Part shown: positions 34,972 to 44,100 of the stretch, piece after piece
Position numbering within the stretch: the first letter of the stretch is position 1
How the letters are laid out: every line of letters begins with the position of its first letter
Assembly: GCF_007827045.1 (NCBI RefSeq)
Contig: NZ_RPFW01000003.1
Span: 868,001-932,000 of the forward strand
DNA from: Trebonia kvetii
GTDB lineage: Bacteria; Actinomycetota; Actinomycetes; Streptosporangiales; Streptosporangiaceae
Length of the DNA: 64,000 nucleotides
Direction: 5' to 3'
Translations under genes and position numbers: made by a program
The notes under the pieces: generated by a model
The model's input: the letters and a program-made list of their open reading frames with translations, nothing else
What the model was told of the DNA's origin: nothing
Databases searched by the model: none

Positions 34972-37905
34972 ATGACGGAAACGGTCAGCGGACCCACGGC
35001 GCGCAAGGGCAAGCGCGGCAAGGGCCTGAAGATCCGGCGCATCAACACGACGGCGGGCGTGCACCCCTACGACCAGGTGACCTGGGAGCGCCGCGATGTC
35101 GTGATGACCAACTGGCGTGACGGCTCGGTCAATTTCGAGCAGTACGGCGTGGAATTCCCCGAATTCTGGTCGGTCAACGCGGGCAACATCGTGACCACCA
35201 AGTACTTCCGCGGCGCGGTGGGCACGCCGCAGCGCGAGTGGTCGCTCAAGCAGCTCGTCGACCGCGTGACGAATATGTACACGCAGACGGGCAGGAGCAA
35301 CGGCTATTTCGCCACCGACGCCGACGCGGAGATCTTCGACCACGAGCTCAAGTACGCGCTGATCCACCAGATCTTCAGCTTTAACTCCCCCGTCTGGTTC
35401 AACGTGGGCACCGCGGCAAGCCAGCAGGTCAGCGCCTGCTTCATCCTCGCCGTTGATGACACGATCGAGTCCATTCTCGACTGGTACAAGGAAGAGGGAC
35501 TGATCTTCCGCGGCGGCTCGGGGGCGGGCGTCAACCTGAGCAGGATCCGCTCGAGCAAGGAGCTGCTCAGCTCGGGCGGCACCGCGAGCGGCCCGGTGAG
35601 CTTCATGCGCGGCGCCGACGCCAGCGCGGGCACCATCAAGTCGGGCGGCGCCACGCGAAGGGCGGCCAAGATGGTCGTGCTCGACGTGGACCACCCGGAC
35701 ATCGCGGACTTCATCGAGACCAAGGCCAAGGAAGAGAACAAGATCCGCGCCCTGCGCGACGCCGGGTTCGACATGGACCTCGGCGGCGCGGACATCATCA
35801 GCGTGCAGTACCAGAACGCCAACAACTCGGTCCGGGTCAGCGACGAGTTCATGAATGCGGTCGAGGACGGCAAGGAGTTCGGCCTCAACGCGCGGCTCAC
35901 CGGCGAGACCATCGAGAAGGTCGACGCCAAGGGGCTGTTCCGCAAGATCGCCGAGGCCGCGTGGGAGTGCGCGGACCCGGGCCTGCAGTACGACGACACG
36001 ATCAACAACTGGCACACCAACCCGGAAACGGGCCGCATCACCGCGAGCAACCCGTGCTCCGAGTACCTCTCGCTCGACAACTCGAGCTGCAACCTCGCCA
36101 GCCTCAACCTGATGAAGTTCCTGAAGGCCGACGAGACCTTCGACGCGGCGCACTTCGCGAAGATGTGCGAGCTGATCATCATCGCGATGGACATCTCCAT
36201 CACCTTCGGCGAGTTCCCGACGGAGAAGATCCGCGACGTCACGAAGGCCTACCGCCAGCTCGGCATCGGCTACGCGAACCTGGGCGCGCTGCTGATGGCG
36301 ACCGGCCACGCCTACGACTCCGAGGGCGGCCGCGCCATCGCCGCCGCGATCACCAGCCTGATGACCGCGAGCGCGTACAAGACCTCGGCCGAGATGGCCG
36401 CCGTGGTCGGCCCGTACGACGGCTACGCGAAGAACGCGACCGCGCACAACCGCGTCATGCGCATGCACGCCGACGCCAGCGACACGGCGAAACCGGCCGC
36501 GAGCTTCGACAAGGCCATCCTCGACCTGGCGAACAAGACCTGGCAGGAGTGCCTCACCCTCGGCGAGGCCAGCGGCTACCGCAACGCCCAGGCCAGCCTG
36601 CTCGCGCCGACCGGCACCATCGGCTTCATGATGGACTGCGACACCACGGGCATCGAGCCGGACCTGGCGCTTGTCAAGTTCAAGAAGCTGGTCGGCGGCG
36701 GCTCCATGCAGATCGTCAACCAGACGGTGCCGCGTGCGCTGAAGAACCTCGGCTACCAGGCCGAGCAGGTCGAGGCGATCACCGAGTACATCGCCGTGCA
36801 TGGCCACGTGGTGGACGCACCCGGCCTCAAGCCGGCGCATTACGAGGTGTTCGACTGCGCGATGGGCGAGCGGTCGATCCCCCCGATGGGCCACGTGCGG
36901 ATGATGGCCGCGGTGCAGCCGTTCCTTTCCGGCTCCATCTCCAAGACCGTGAACATGCCGGAGAACGCCACGGTCGAGGACGTGGAGCAGATCTATTTCG
37001 AGGGCTGGCGGCTCGGCCTCAAGGCGCTGGCGATCTACCGCGACAACTGCAAGGTCGGCCAGCCGCTCTCCGTCTCCAAGAGGAAGAGCGAGCCGGAAAC
37101 ACAGGAAGCCGCACCCGTTCCGGCTGTCGCAAGTCAAGCGCCGCAGGACGCGCACCGGCCGGTCAGGCGACGCCTGCCCAAGACCCGTTCCGCGACCGTG
37201 ACCAGGTTCGATGTGGCCGGTGCCGAGGGTTACATGACTGCCTCCACCTACCCGGACGACGGCGTGGGCGAGGTCTTCCTCAAGCTCGGCAAGCAGGGCT
37301 CGACGCTCGCGGGCGTGATGGACGCGTTCTCGATGGCGATCTCCGTCGGCCTCCAGTACGGCATCCCGCTTGAGTCCTACGTCGCCAAGTTCACCAACAT
37401 GCGGTTCGAGCCGGCCGGCATGACCGACGACCCGGACATCCGCATCGCGACATCGGTGATGGACTACATCTTCCGCCGCCTCGCGCTCGACCACCTGCCG
37501 TTCGACCAGCGCGCCGAGCTCGGCATCAAGTCCGCCGCCGAGCGCGCCGCCGAACTGGCAGGCCAGGACCCCGCGTCGCTTGGCGGGGAGCTCGACCCGG
37601 TGGAGCTGGCCCAGTCCGCCGCGGTAGAGAACACCGCCACCACCGAACGGGTTCAGCAGTCTCGCTCCGCACCGCAGTCTCTCGCCACCCCGGCGGCCCC
37701 GGCGGCGGCAACCGCGGAACCGCAGGCAACACCGGCGGCAGGCTCCGCCCGGCTGAGCGGCCCGCACTCCACCGCCGAGCTGATCGAGTTCCAGCAGGGC
37801 CGGACCGCGGACGCGCCGCTGTGCCTCACCTGCGGCACGAAAATGCGCCCCGCGGGCAGCTGCTACGTCTGCGAAGGGTGCGGTTCCACCAGCGGCTGCA
37901 GTTAG
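34972..37905 (+). CDS. nrdJ: Adenosylcobalamin-dependent ribonucleotide reductase (class II)
   Basis: 977 residues. It reduces ribonucleotides to deoxyribonucleotides with a B12-derived radical and works with or without oxygen. An N-terminal basic tail is followed by the barrel: FSFNSPVWFNVG, GLIFRGGSGAGVNLSRIRSS, the active-site segment ASNPCSEYLSLDNSSCNLAS, and LLAPTGTIGFMMDCDTTGIE. A variable Ala/Pro-rich linker (about 880-930) leads to the C-terminal zinc-like Cys motifs (CLTCGTKM and CYVCEGCGSTSGCS), which supply the shuttle thiols. Downstream there is a perfect hairpin. Confidence 0.97.
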   Translation: MTETVSGPTARKGKRGKGLKIRRINTTAGVHPYDQVTWERRDVVMTNWRDGSVNFEQYGVEFPEFWSVNAGNIVTTKYFRGAVGTPQREWSLKQLVDRVTNMYTQTGRSNGYFATDADAEIFDHELKYALIHQIFSFNSPVWFNVGTAASQQVSACFILAVDDTIESILDWYKEEGLIFRGGSGAGVNLSRIRSSKELLSSGGTASGPVSFMRGADASAGTIKSGGATRRAAKMVVLDVDHPDIADFIETKAKEENKIRALRDAGFDMDLGGADIISVQYQNANNSVRVSDEFMNAVEDGKEFGLNARLTGETIEKVDAKGLFRKIAEAAWECADPGLQYDDTINNWHTNPETGRITASNPCSEYLSLDNSSCNLASLNLMKFLKADETFDAAHFAKMCELIIIAMDISITFGEFPTEKIRDVTKAYRQLGIGYANLGALLMATGHAYDSEGGRAIAAAITSLMTASAYKTSAEMAAVVGPYDGYAKNATAHNRVMRMHADASDTAKPAASFDKAILDLANKTWQECLTLGEASGYRNAQASLLAPTGTIGFMMDCDTTGIEPDLALVKFKKLVGGGSMQIVNQTVPRALKNLGYQAEQVEAITEYIAVHGHVVDAPGLKPAHYEVFDCAMGERSIPPMGHVRMMAAVQPFLSGSISKTVNMPENATVEDVEQIYFEGWRLGLKALAIYRDNCKVGQPLSVSKRKSEPETQEAAPVPAVASQAPQDAHRPVRRRLPKTRSATVTRFDVAGAEGYMTASTYPDDGVGEVFLKLGKQGSTLAGVMDAFSMAISVGLQYGIPLESYVAKFTNMRFEPAGMTDDPDIRIATSVMDYIFRRLALDHLPFDQRAELGIKSAAERAAELAGQDPASLGGELDPVELAQSAAVENTATTERVQQSRSAPQSLATPAAPAAATAEPQATPAAGSARLSGPHSTAELIEFQQGRTADAPLCLTCGTKMRPAGSCYVCEGCGSTSGCS

Positions 37906-37937
37906 TTCCAGGCACCGTTCATGGGTATTTTCCCAGT

Positions 37938-37976
37938 TCAGGTGGGATGTGGCTAGTCGGGCTGCATCCCACCTGA
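37938..37976 (+). terminator. Perfect 12-bp stem-loop after nrdJ
   Basis: TCAGGTGGGATG (37938-37949) pairs exactly with CATCCCACCTGA (37965-37976) around a 15-base loop, 33 bp after the nrdJ stop. No T-run follows. It is the likely end of the nrdR-nrdJ transcript. Confidence 0.8.
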
Positions 37977-38138
37977 GTGCTATCTGGACACGCTTTGCGG
38001 ACATCCCGCGGCGCCGTTCAGTTGCGGTGACGTCCGGCGCTGCGTGACGGGCCGATGGCCCCTTGCGCCCCGCCGTGAACGGGCGAGGGTAGAGGTGAGT
38101 GCCTGGCCGCGCTCAGCCCCTAATTCCTGGAGGCAGCC

Positions 38139-38864
38139 ATGACGACAGCGTCTCCGCGCCCGACTAGTGGTGCGGGCCTGTTCGCGCCGGCGCCGACAGA
38201 CCCGCCATCAGGCCAGCAGCCCGGCAGTGGCCTGCCGGGCCGCCTCAGGCAGCTTGCCTGGGCCTCTGTGCCGGTGTGGTCGTTTTCCGTGCTCTCATTC
38301 GCGCCGTTCCTGCGGATCGCGCTTGCCCGGCGCCGCCCGCGCGACTGGGCGGTGGCCGCCGGGTACCTAGCGGCTGTCATCGTCACGATGATCCTGATGT
38401 CCGTCGCCGGCCCGGACGACGCGATATCCGCGGTGGCCGGCATCCTGGCCATCGTGGTGGCAGGCGTGGCGGCCGTGCACGCGTTCGTCGCGTTCCGGCC
38501 CGGGGGCCCGGCTGCCGGCGGCATGCGCGCCAGCGAGCTGGCGCTCGTCACGGCCCGGGCCCGGCTGCGCAGCAGGCAGCAGGCGCGCGAGCTTGCCGAC
38601 AGCAATCCGGCGCTCGCCCGCGAGCTGGGAATCGGCAGGCCGGACATCCCGCACGAGTACGACGATGGCGGGCTGGTCGACGTCAACCACGTGCCCGGCA
38701 GTGTGCTGGCCTCCAGCCTGGGGATGACAGCCGCCGAGTCCGCATCGGTCATCAGCGTGCGGCAGGAGCTTGGCAGGCTCGCCGGCCCGGAGGAGCTCAC
38801 GGCATGCACAGACCTAGCCCCTGACCGCGTCGATGCCCTGGCTGACCTGATGCTGTTCGGCTGA
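38139..38864 (+). CDS. Membrane protein with C-terminal ComEA-like helix-hairpin-helix
   Basis: 241 residues; the ATG at 38139 follows CTGGAGG. A Pro/Gly-rich N-terminus (about 40 residues) leads to three predicted membrane helices (VPVWSFSVLSFAPFLRIALA, AVAAGYLAAVIVTMILMSVA and a third to about residue 125). A soluble tail ends in a helix-hairpin-helix-like segment, VDVNHVPGSVLASSLGMTAA onward, as in ComEA-type domains (VNxA...L..lpGi). The HhH could bind DNA or protein. The protein family is not recognised further. It is flanked by nrdJ and a lipoprotein gene. Confidence 0.65.
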   Translation: MTTASPRPTSGAGLFAPAPTDPPSGQQPGSGLPGRLRQLAWASVPVWSFSVLSFAPFLRIALARRRPRDWAVAAGYLAAVIVTMILMSVAGPDDAISAVAGILAIVVAGVAAVHAFVAFRPGGPAAGGMRASELALVTARARLRSRQQARELADSNPALARELGIGRPDIPHEYDDGGLVDVNHVPGSVLASSLGMTAAESASVISVRQELGRLAGPEELTACTDLAPDRVDALADLMLFG

Positions 38865-38975
38865 GCCTGGCAGACCCGGTCTGAGCAGCAGACGCGGGCT
38901 TGCCAGGTGAGTGACAGATCACGGCTGCACTGCGGCGGTGCTCCTGGCAGATGCTCCGATCCAAGAGGTGATGAG

Positions 38976-39704
38976 ATGAACCGCTCGATGATCCGCGTGT
39001 GGGCTGGCGCGGCGCTGCTGATGCTCACCGTGGCCGCCTGCGGCGGCGCGCAGAGCAGCAGCGGGACAGGCGGCACCGTGCCCCGGGCCACCACCAGCAC
39101 CCCGGCCGCTAATGGCGTGGCGGCAATGCGAGCGGACCAGGCGACCCGGGCGGCTCTTGCCGCGCTCAACTCGGTCCGCAGCGTCCGCATGGCGGGGACG
39201 TTCCCCGCAAACGGGCGCAGCGAGCGCTTCGACATGCGCTTCGCGGGCAATTCGGCCGCCATCGGTAACTTCACCCTCAATGGCGCTGTGGTTCAAACGG
39301 TCACCTGGGACAGTGTCATGTACCTTAAGGCCGACCAGGACGGCTGGGCCGCCATGGGCAATTCACCCAGCACAGCAGGCATGATGGCCGGGCGGTGGTT
39401 CAAAGTCGGCGCGGCCCAAGCGCCCGGGACAACCCCGCTGTCGCTCGCTTTCTTCACCGCGGAGCTGGCGGCGCACGCGACCATGACGCGGGCCACACTG
39501 ACCACCGGGACGCTGTCGGGCCGCCAGGTAGCGGTCATCGCTTACCCGGACGGCTCGAAGCTCTATGTCGCCGCCACCGGCCCGGAGTACCCGCTCCGGT
39601 TCGACGTCACGGGGGACACCGGAGGCCGCCGTGACTTCAGTGGTTACGGAGCCGCGCTGCATATCGTGGCTCCCAGCGGCGCGACCGACATCAGCCACGG
39701 CTAG
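38976..39704 (+). CDS. Lipoprotein of the LppX/LprG-like type
   Basis: About 242 residues from the ATG at 38976, with AAGAGGTGAT upstream. The signal peptide ends in LTVAAC, so it is a lipoprotein anchored on the outer face of the membrane. The mature part has alternating strands and the pattern SVRMAGTFPANGRSERFDMR ... MYLKADQDGWAAMGN ... FDVTGDTGGRRDFSGYG, similar to the lipid-binding LppX/LprG/LprA fold. It may carry a lipid or be a structural homologue only. It stands alone. Confidence 0.65.
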   Translation: MNRSMIRVWAGAALLMLTVAACGGAQSSSGTGGTVPRATTSTPAANGVAAMRADQATRAALAALNSVRSVRMAGTFPANGRSERFDMRFAGNSAAIGNFTLNGAVVQTVTWDSVMYLKADQDGWAAMGNSPSTAGMMAGRWFKVGAAQAPGTTPLSLAFFTAELAAHATMTRATLTTGTLSGRQVAVIAYPDGSKLYVAATGPEYPLRFDVTGDTGGRRDFSGYGAALHIVAPSGATDISHG

Positions 39705-39871
39705 GCACCCAATGCTTACCCTTCTTCGTAATGGCGCAGCCAATCGCGACTAGGGGCCTGACCGACCCGTTCGCCAACACCGCCGGATATGCGGTAGCAG
39801 CTGGCAAAGTGCGATAGATAGCGCACGGCCAGGGCCGTGACCTGGCCGTGCGGCAACGGCGCAACAGGAAC

Positions 39872-39907
39872 AGGCCCCGCCCGGGCTTGATCGCCTGGAC
39901 GGGGCCT
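39872..39907 (-). terminator. GC-rich stem-loop after the phosphoesterase gene
   Basis: AGGCCCCG (39872-39879) and CGGGGCCT (39900-39907) form an 8-bp stem around a 20-base loop, 20 bp after the stop of the minus-strand phosphoesterase gene. The preceding 39705-39871 contains no gene. Confidence 0.6.
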
Positions 39908-39926
39908 CTCCTGCGGCTAACTCTTG

Positions 39927-42725
39927 TCAGCCCTCGTTGTCGGACGAGGCGAGGTAGACGCCGGGAACCTTGCTGGGTGCGTAGATCTTGGTGTCACCCG
40001 GGTACGGCTTGGTGAAATTGGAAGTGACGTACCAGTCGTAGCGGTTCATCTGCTCCGGGTTGGCGTAGTCGGGAGTGGCGTTGGTGCCGCCGGTCGTGTG
40101 CTGCTTCTTCAGCCAAGCGGCCCACTGCGCCGCGATGGTCCGCATGGCGGCCGGGATCACCGGCTTGCCCAGTGCATCGGCCTTCAGTACGGCGGCGCGG
40201 TTGTGCTGCGCCGCCTTGATCGCCGCTGTGCTGGTCGACGGTCCGCCCAGCAGCGGGCCAGGCACGTTGGGGCCACAGGTCGGCATGGTGGAAAGGCCCG
40301 CGGTCAGCGAGGTCTGGTTGTTCACCGCGGTGTACGGGGTGTAGTCCGGCGTGCTGGTGAACACGCCGTACATCGGGGTCGCCGCGGAGTCCTTCTGGTT
40401 CATCGGGCGCATCCCGAGGATGTTCTCGATGGTCCGGATCATGTTGACCTGGGTGTAGTAGGCGTTGTCGACGACGCCGTGCGCGGCCCAGGGGCTGATG
40501 ATCTGGACCGGGGCGCGGTGGCCGTCGACGTGGTCCACGCCGGCCTGCGAGTCATCCTCGACCACGAAGATCGCCGACTGGGGCCAGTACTTGCTGTGCG
40601 AGATGGTCTCCACGATCTTGCCGAGGGCGAGGTCGTTGTCGGCGACCTGGGCGGCCGGGCTGGGCGGGCCGCCGGTGTGGTCGCTTGAGAGCCAGAACAT
40701 GTTGAGGTTGGACGGGCCGTTCTTGTCGAACTCCTGCTTCCAGATCTCGTACCGGTAGATGTCCGGCACGCTGGTGTCGAACTTGGGGAAGAGGGAGTCG
40801 GACACGTTGTTCAGCGACGGGATCGGCGACGTCGAGGTCAGCGGGTAGGCCGTCGAGGAACCGGTCGAGTCCATGGTCAGCGCGTCGCAGTACAGGTTCT
40901 GCCAGGACGCGGCGGCCGGCTTAGTGAGGAACTGCTGGAACTCGCCGTAGTCGCGGACGCTCTTGCTCGCCGACTCGACGCCGCTCCACAGCGTGCCGGA
41001 CGCCTGGTGGCCCAGGGCGTCGTCCTCGGTGTCGTAGGACCGGTCGTACTGGCCGGCTAGCGACTGGGTGTAGTCGGGGTTGTCGGCCTGCATGAGCCAG
41101 TTGTGGCCCTCGGCCGAGTTGGTGCCCGCGTCGTAGAAGTTGTCGTAGAGGCCGAACTGCGTTGCGAGCGCGTGGTTGTTCGGGGTGACCGTCGCGCCGT
41201 ACTGGGTGAAGGCGGGGTCGCCGTTACCCTGCGGCATGTCGCCGAACTGCTGGTCGTAGGTCCGGTTCTCCTTGACGACAAGGAAGACGTACTTGATCGT
41301 CGACGGGGCGCCGATCCGGGTGGGGACTGGTACCGGCTTGACGTTCCTGGAGTCCATGGTCGCGTACTTGACCGAGCCGCCGGTCCAGCCGTTGTCCTGG
41401 AAGACCTGGTCGGTCATGTGCCGGATGGCGCCGTCGCTCGGCATCGTGAAGTAGGTGAGCGAGGACGTGGTGTCGTGAGTGCCGTGCGCCGCCGTGGTGG
41501 AGCGGCGCGCGTCGATGCCGCGCATGTTGGTGACCACGATCTGCCCGCCGGTGCTGGCGAGTTCCACCGGGAAGTAGTCAGTCGGGATCAGGCCGATGTA
41601 GTTGACGGCTTCCCGCGGGCTGTTCCAGCCGCGCGGGTCGTCGAACCGGTAGGCCGCGATCGCGTTCGCCCCGCCGAGGGAGACGAGCAGGTGGTCGCCG
41701 GTCACGGTGATCGCGTCCGGTTCGTAGCCCACCCTGGCCTCGGGCCACGGCTGGGTGCCGATCGTCTGGACGACATGGTTGGTCCTGGCGTCGATGACGG
41801 ACACCGTGTCGCTGTTGGTGTTCGCCACGAACACCGCGCCGTTGGCGTAGGCCAGCGCCGTCGGGTGCAGGCCGACCGCGACGCTCGCCGGGGTGGCCGA
41901 CGGGTTCGACAGGTCGATGACGCTCACCGCACCAGTGGTGCTGGACCCGGTGAGGTGGCTCGCGGGAACCTGGGTGCCGTAGGAGTTGAGCGTGCTGTCA
42001 GCGGAGGTCGCCGTGCGGCCGCCCTCGTCGGACACGTACAGCTTGCTGCCGACGAGCAGCAGGTCACGCGGGGCGTTGCCGACGTTCCAGGTCTGCGTGA
42101 CCGCGCCGGTCGACGCGTCCATCGCGACGACCGTGTTCTGGCCGTTGACCGCCGCGTACACGGTCGAGCCGTCAGCGGAGAACACCGCCTTGCCGACGAG
42201 CGGCAGTGCGCTGTTGACCGTGGGGAGGGTGACGGCGACCGGGCTGCCGACGGAGCCGTCGGCGGCCACGGCGTACTTGGCGTAGCCGGTGTTGGTGCCC
42301 ATCCACAGCGAGGATCCGTCGGGGGAGTAGGTGGGGCTCTCCTGGCCGACGCCGCTGCCGAAGCGGACGTACTGCTGGATGGCCATCGTGGACAGGTTGA
42401 CGATGACCATGTCGTAGGGGCCGTCAGCCAGCGTGGCCGCCATGTGGGTGCCGTCCGGGCTGATCACGGAGCCCATGATCTTGCCGTTCGGGATCTCGAG
42501 GCGGGTCCCGTAGGGGTTGATGATCTGGTTGTCCGATACGACCATGCCCTGGGAGACCGTAGTGCCAACCTGGCCATCGCCGAAGATGGCGGAGGACGCG
42601 TAGGCGATGCCGGTCCCGGTGAGGAGCAGCAGCGCCGCGGCCGAGGAGGCCATGACAACCCGCGTCTTGCGTCCGGCGGGGAGCCTGAGCTTCCCGACGG
42701 CTCGCCGTTTGCGTTTTACCTGCAC
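39927..42725 (-). CDS. Exported beta-propeller/phosphoesterase (PF04185-like) protein
   Basis: About 932 residues from a GTG at 42725, eight bases after the upstream permease stop. A basic N-terminus and one hydrophobic segment (VVMASSAAALLLLTGTGIAY) suggest export or anchoring. Residues of about 70-500 form YVTN-type propeller repeats (YSPDGSSLWMGTNTG, AVFVANTNSDTVSVIDARTN). The second half is a phosphoesterase/phospholipase-C-like domain: VFLVVKENRTYDQQFGDMPQ, SAIFVVEDDSQAGVDHVDGH. The substrate is unknown; phosphate or phospholipid release outside the cell is the family expectation. It is the last gene of an operon with an ABC-2 exporter. Confidence 0.8.
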   Translation of the reverse strand: MQVKRKRRAVGKLRLPAGRKTRVVMASSAAALLLLTGTGIAYASSAIFGDGQVGTTVSQGMVVSDNQIINPYGTRLEIPNGKIMGSVISPDGTHMAATLADGPYDMVIVNLSTMAIQQYVRFGSGVGQESPTYSPDGSSLWMGTNTGYAKYAVAADGSVGSPVAVTLPTVNSALPLVGKAVFSADGSTVYAAVNGQNTVVAMDASTGAVTQTWNVGNAPRDLLLVGSKLYVSDEGGRTATSADSTLNSYGTQVPASHLTGSSTTGAVSVIDLSNPSATPASVAVGLHPTALAYANGAVFVANTNSDTVSVIDARTNHVVQTIGTQPWPEARVGYEPDAITVTGDHLLVSLGGANAIAAYRFDDPRGWNSPREAVNYIGLIPTDYFPVELASTGGQIVVTNMRGIDARRSTTAAHGTHDTTSSLTYFTMPSDGAIRHMTDQVFQDNGWTGGSVKYATMDSRNVKPVPVPTRIGAPSTIKYVFLVVKENRTYDQQFGDMPQGNGDPAFTQYGATVTPNNHALATQFGLYDNFYDAGTNSAEGHNWLMQADNPDYTQSLAGQYDRSYDTEDDALGHQASGTLWSGVESASKSVRDYGEFQQFLTKPAAASWQNLYCDALTMDSTGSSTAYPLTSTSPIPSLNNVSDSLFPKFDTSVPDIYRYEIWKQEFDKNGPSNLNMFWLSSDHTGGPPSPAAQVADNDLALGKIVETISHSKYWPQSAIFVVEDDSQAGVDHVDGHRAPVQIISPWAAHGVVDNAYYTQVNMIRTIENILGMRPMNQKDSAATPMYGVFTSTPDYTPYTAVNNQTSLTAGLSTMPTCGPNVPGPLLGGPSTSTAAIKAAQHNRAAVLKADALGKPVIPAAMRTIAAQWAAWLKKQHTTGGTNATPDYANPEQMNRYDWYVTSNFTKPYPGDTKIYAPSKVPGVYLASSDNEG

Positions 42726-42732
42726 GAGAGGG

Positions 42733-44100
42733 TTATCCCTTCGTCGAAGTGGCAAGCAGGTCGACATTGCCGTCGAACTGCCATAGCGGGTTCGGTGCGT
42801 TGCCATAGGCCGCGTGCACCAGGAAGTAGCCATTCACTTCCTTTGGGCCGTCGCCGTCGGCGACGAACCGCCCGTTCGGGTTGACGTCGAGCTGGTAGAT
42901 CGCCTGCCCCGTGGCGTCGCTGACGTCGGGAACATGCCACGAGACTGTGCAGCGCCAGTCGTTTCCCGGCCCTTCAGGGGAGATCAGGCCGCCGCCCCTG
43001 TCGCACACGGCCGTCACGTCAAGCTGTGACTTGCTGATGGCCTGGTGGTAGATCTCGCCGATCTGCACCGGGTAGAGGTTGGCGAACTCCGTCGCGAGCG
43101 CCGACTGGACCTTCTGCTCATCGATCCCCGAGCCCGTCGCACCCGGCGCCGCCAGCGCCAGCGCCGCCGCCGAGACCGCGAACAGGCCCGCGAGCGGCAG
43201 TACCCCCAGGGTGATCGCGCGCCCGCTGGCGCCGTCATGGCCGCTGTAGGTGAACTCGCGCCGCATGAAGATCAGGTAGGCCGCCACGGTCGCGGTCGCC
43301 GCCCAGGCCAGGCTCACCGCCACGCCGATCAGCACCATGCCGGGCTGTTCCGGCGTGTCGAACAGGCCGTTCCACGACAGGAACACGTAGCCGGGCAGCG
43401 CCAGGCGGAGCGCGGCGTCCATCGGCAGGTCCTGAACTAGCTGCATGCCGAGCGCGACGACGGCGGGGATCAGCAGGCCCATGGGGGAGCGGCCAAGTGC
43501 GACGGAGCCGAGCAGCCCGATCGCGGCGAGCGCCAGCGTCGGCGCCAGCGCGCACAGCCAGACGAGAGCGATGCGGACCGCCGCGTCGCCCGATGTCAGC
43601 TGCAGGCCGTCCATGCCGGTCAGCGGCCGGAGGCCGGACGCCGCGATCCCGCCGACCGTGGCCGAGACCGCGAGACCTGGGAAGCCGATCACGATGACGG
43701 TGAGGCTGGCCAGCGCCTTGGCCGCGAAGATCCGCCGCGGCGAGCGGACCGCCACGAGCAGGTGCCGCCAGGTTCCGAGCCGGTCCTCGCTGGAGAACAC
43801 GTCGCCCGCGATGATCGACGTCACCAGCGGGAGCAGCCAGTTGCCCGCGAAGCTGAGCGCCGCGAGGGGCGCGGCAAGCCCCGTGGCGTGCAGCCAGCGT
43901 CCGTACAAAGTGTCGGCAGGCAGCGTCTGCTCGCCTGAGATGGCGTAGACGCCCACCGCGGGCACGATCCAGCAGGCGGCGATCAACAGCCGGATCCGCC
44001 ATTGGGATAGCAGCTTGACCAGCTCGAAGCGGTAGACGTTGGCCACCGGTACGGGCCGGGAGCCTGTGGCGGCGCTGCCGGGGGTTAGGGTCGCGGTCAT
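42733..44100 (-). CDS. ABC-2 type permease with extracytoplasmic C-terminal domain
   Basis: About 455 residues from the ATG at 44100, which overlaps the ATPase stop (ATGA). Predicted membrane helices start with LLIAACWIVPAVGVYAI; FSSEDRLGTWRHLLVAVRSP is a typical ABC-2 cytosolic loop. Six to seven helices end near residue 315. The final 140 residues are soluble, with Cys in VTAVCDRGG and NDWRCTVSW, possibly disulfide-bonded. It forms an exporter with the preceding ATPase; the cargo is unknown. Confidence 0.8.
   Translation of the reverse strand: MTATLTPGSAATGSRPVPVANVYRFELVKLLSQWRIRLLIAACWIVPAVGVYAISGEQTLPADTLYGRWLHATGLAAPLAALSFAGNWLLPLVTSIIAGDVFSSEDRLGTWRHLLVAVRSPRRIFAAKALASLTVIVIGFPGLAVSATVGGIAASGLRPLTGMDGLQLTSGDAAVRIALVWLCALAPTLALAAIGLLGSVALGRSPMGLLIPAVVALGMQLVQDLPMDAALRLALPGYVFLSWNGLFDTPEQPGMVLIGVAVSLAWAATATVAAYLIFMRREFTYSGHDGASGRAITLGVLPLAGLFAVSAAALALAAPGATGSGIDEQKVQSALATEFANLYPVQIGEIYHQAISKSQLDVTAVCDRGGGLISPEGPGNDWRCTVSWHVPDVSDATGQAIYQLDVNPNGRFVADGDGPKEVNGYFLVHAAYGNAPNPLWQFDGNVDLLATSTKG

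Noticed and set aside
34897-38004. Very long open frame antisense to nrdJ (about 1035 codons)
   Set aside because: It mirrors nrdJ in a high-GC genome; its translation has no domain motifs and is rich in Arg/His/Asp/Gly, typical of an antisense shadow.
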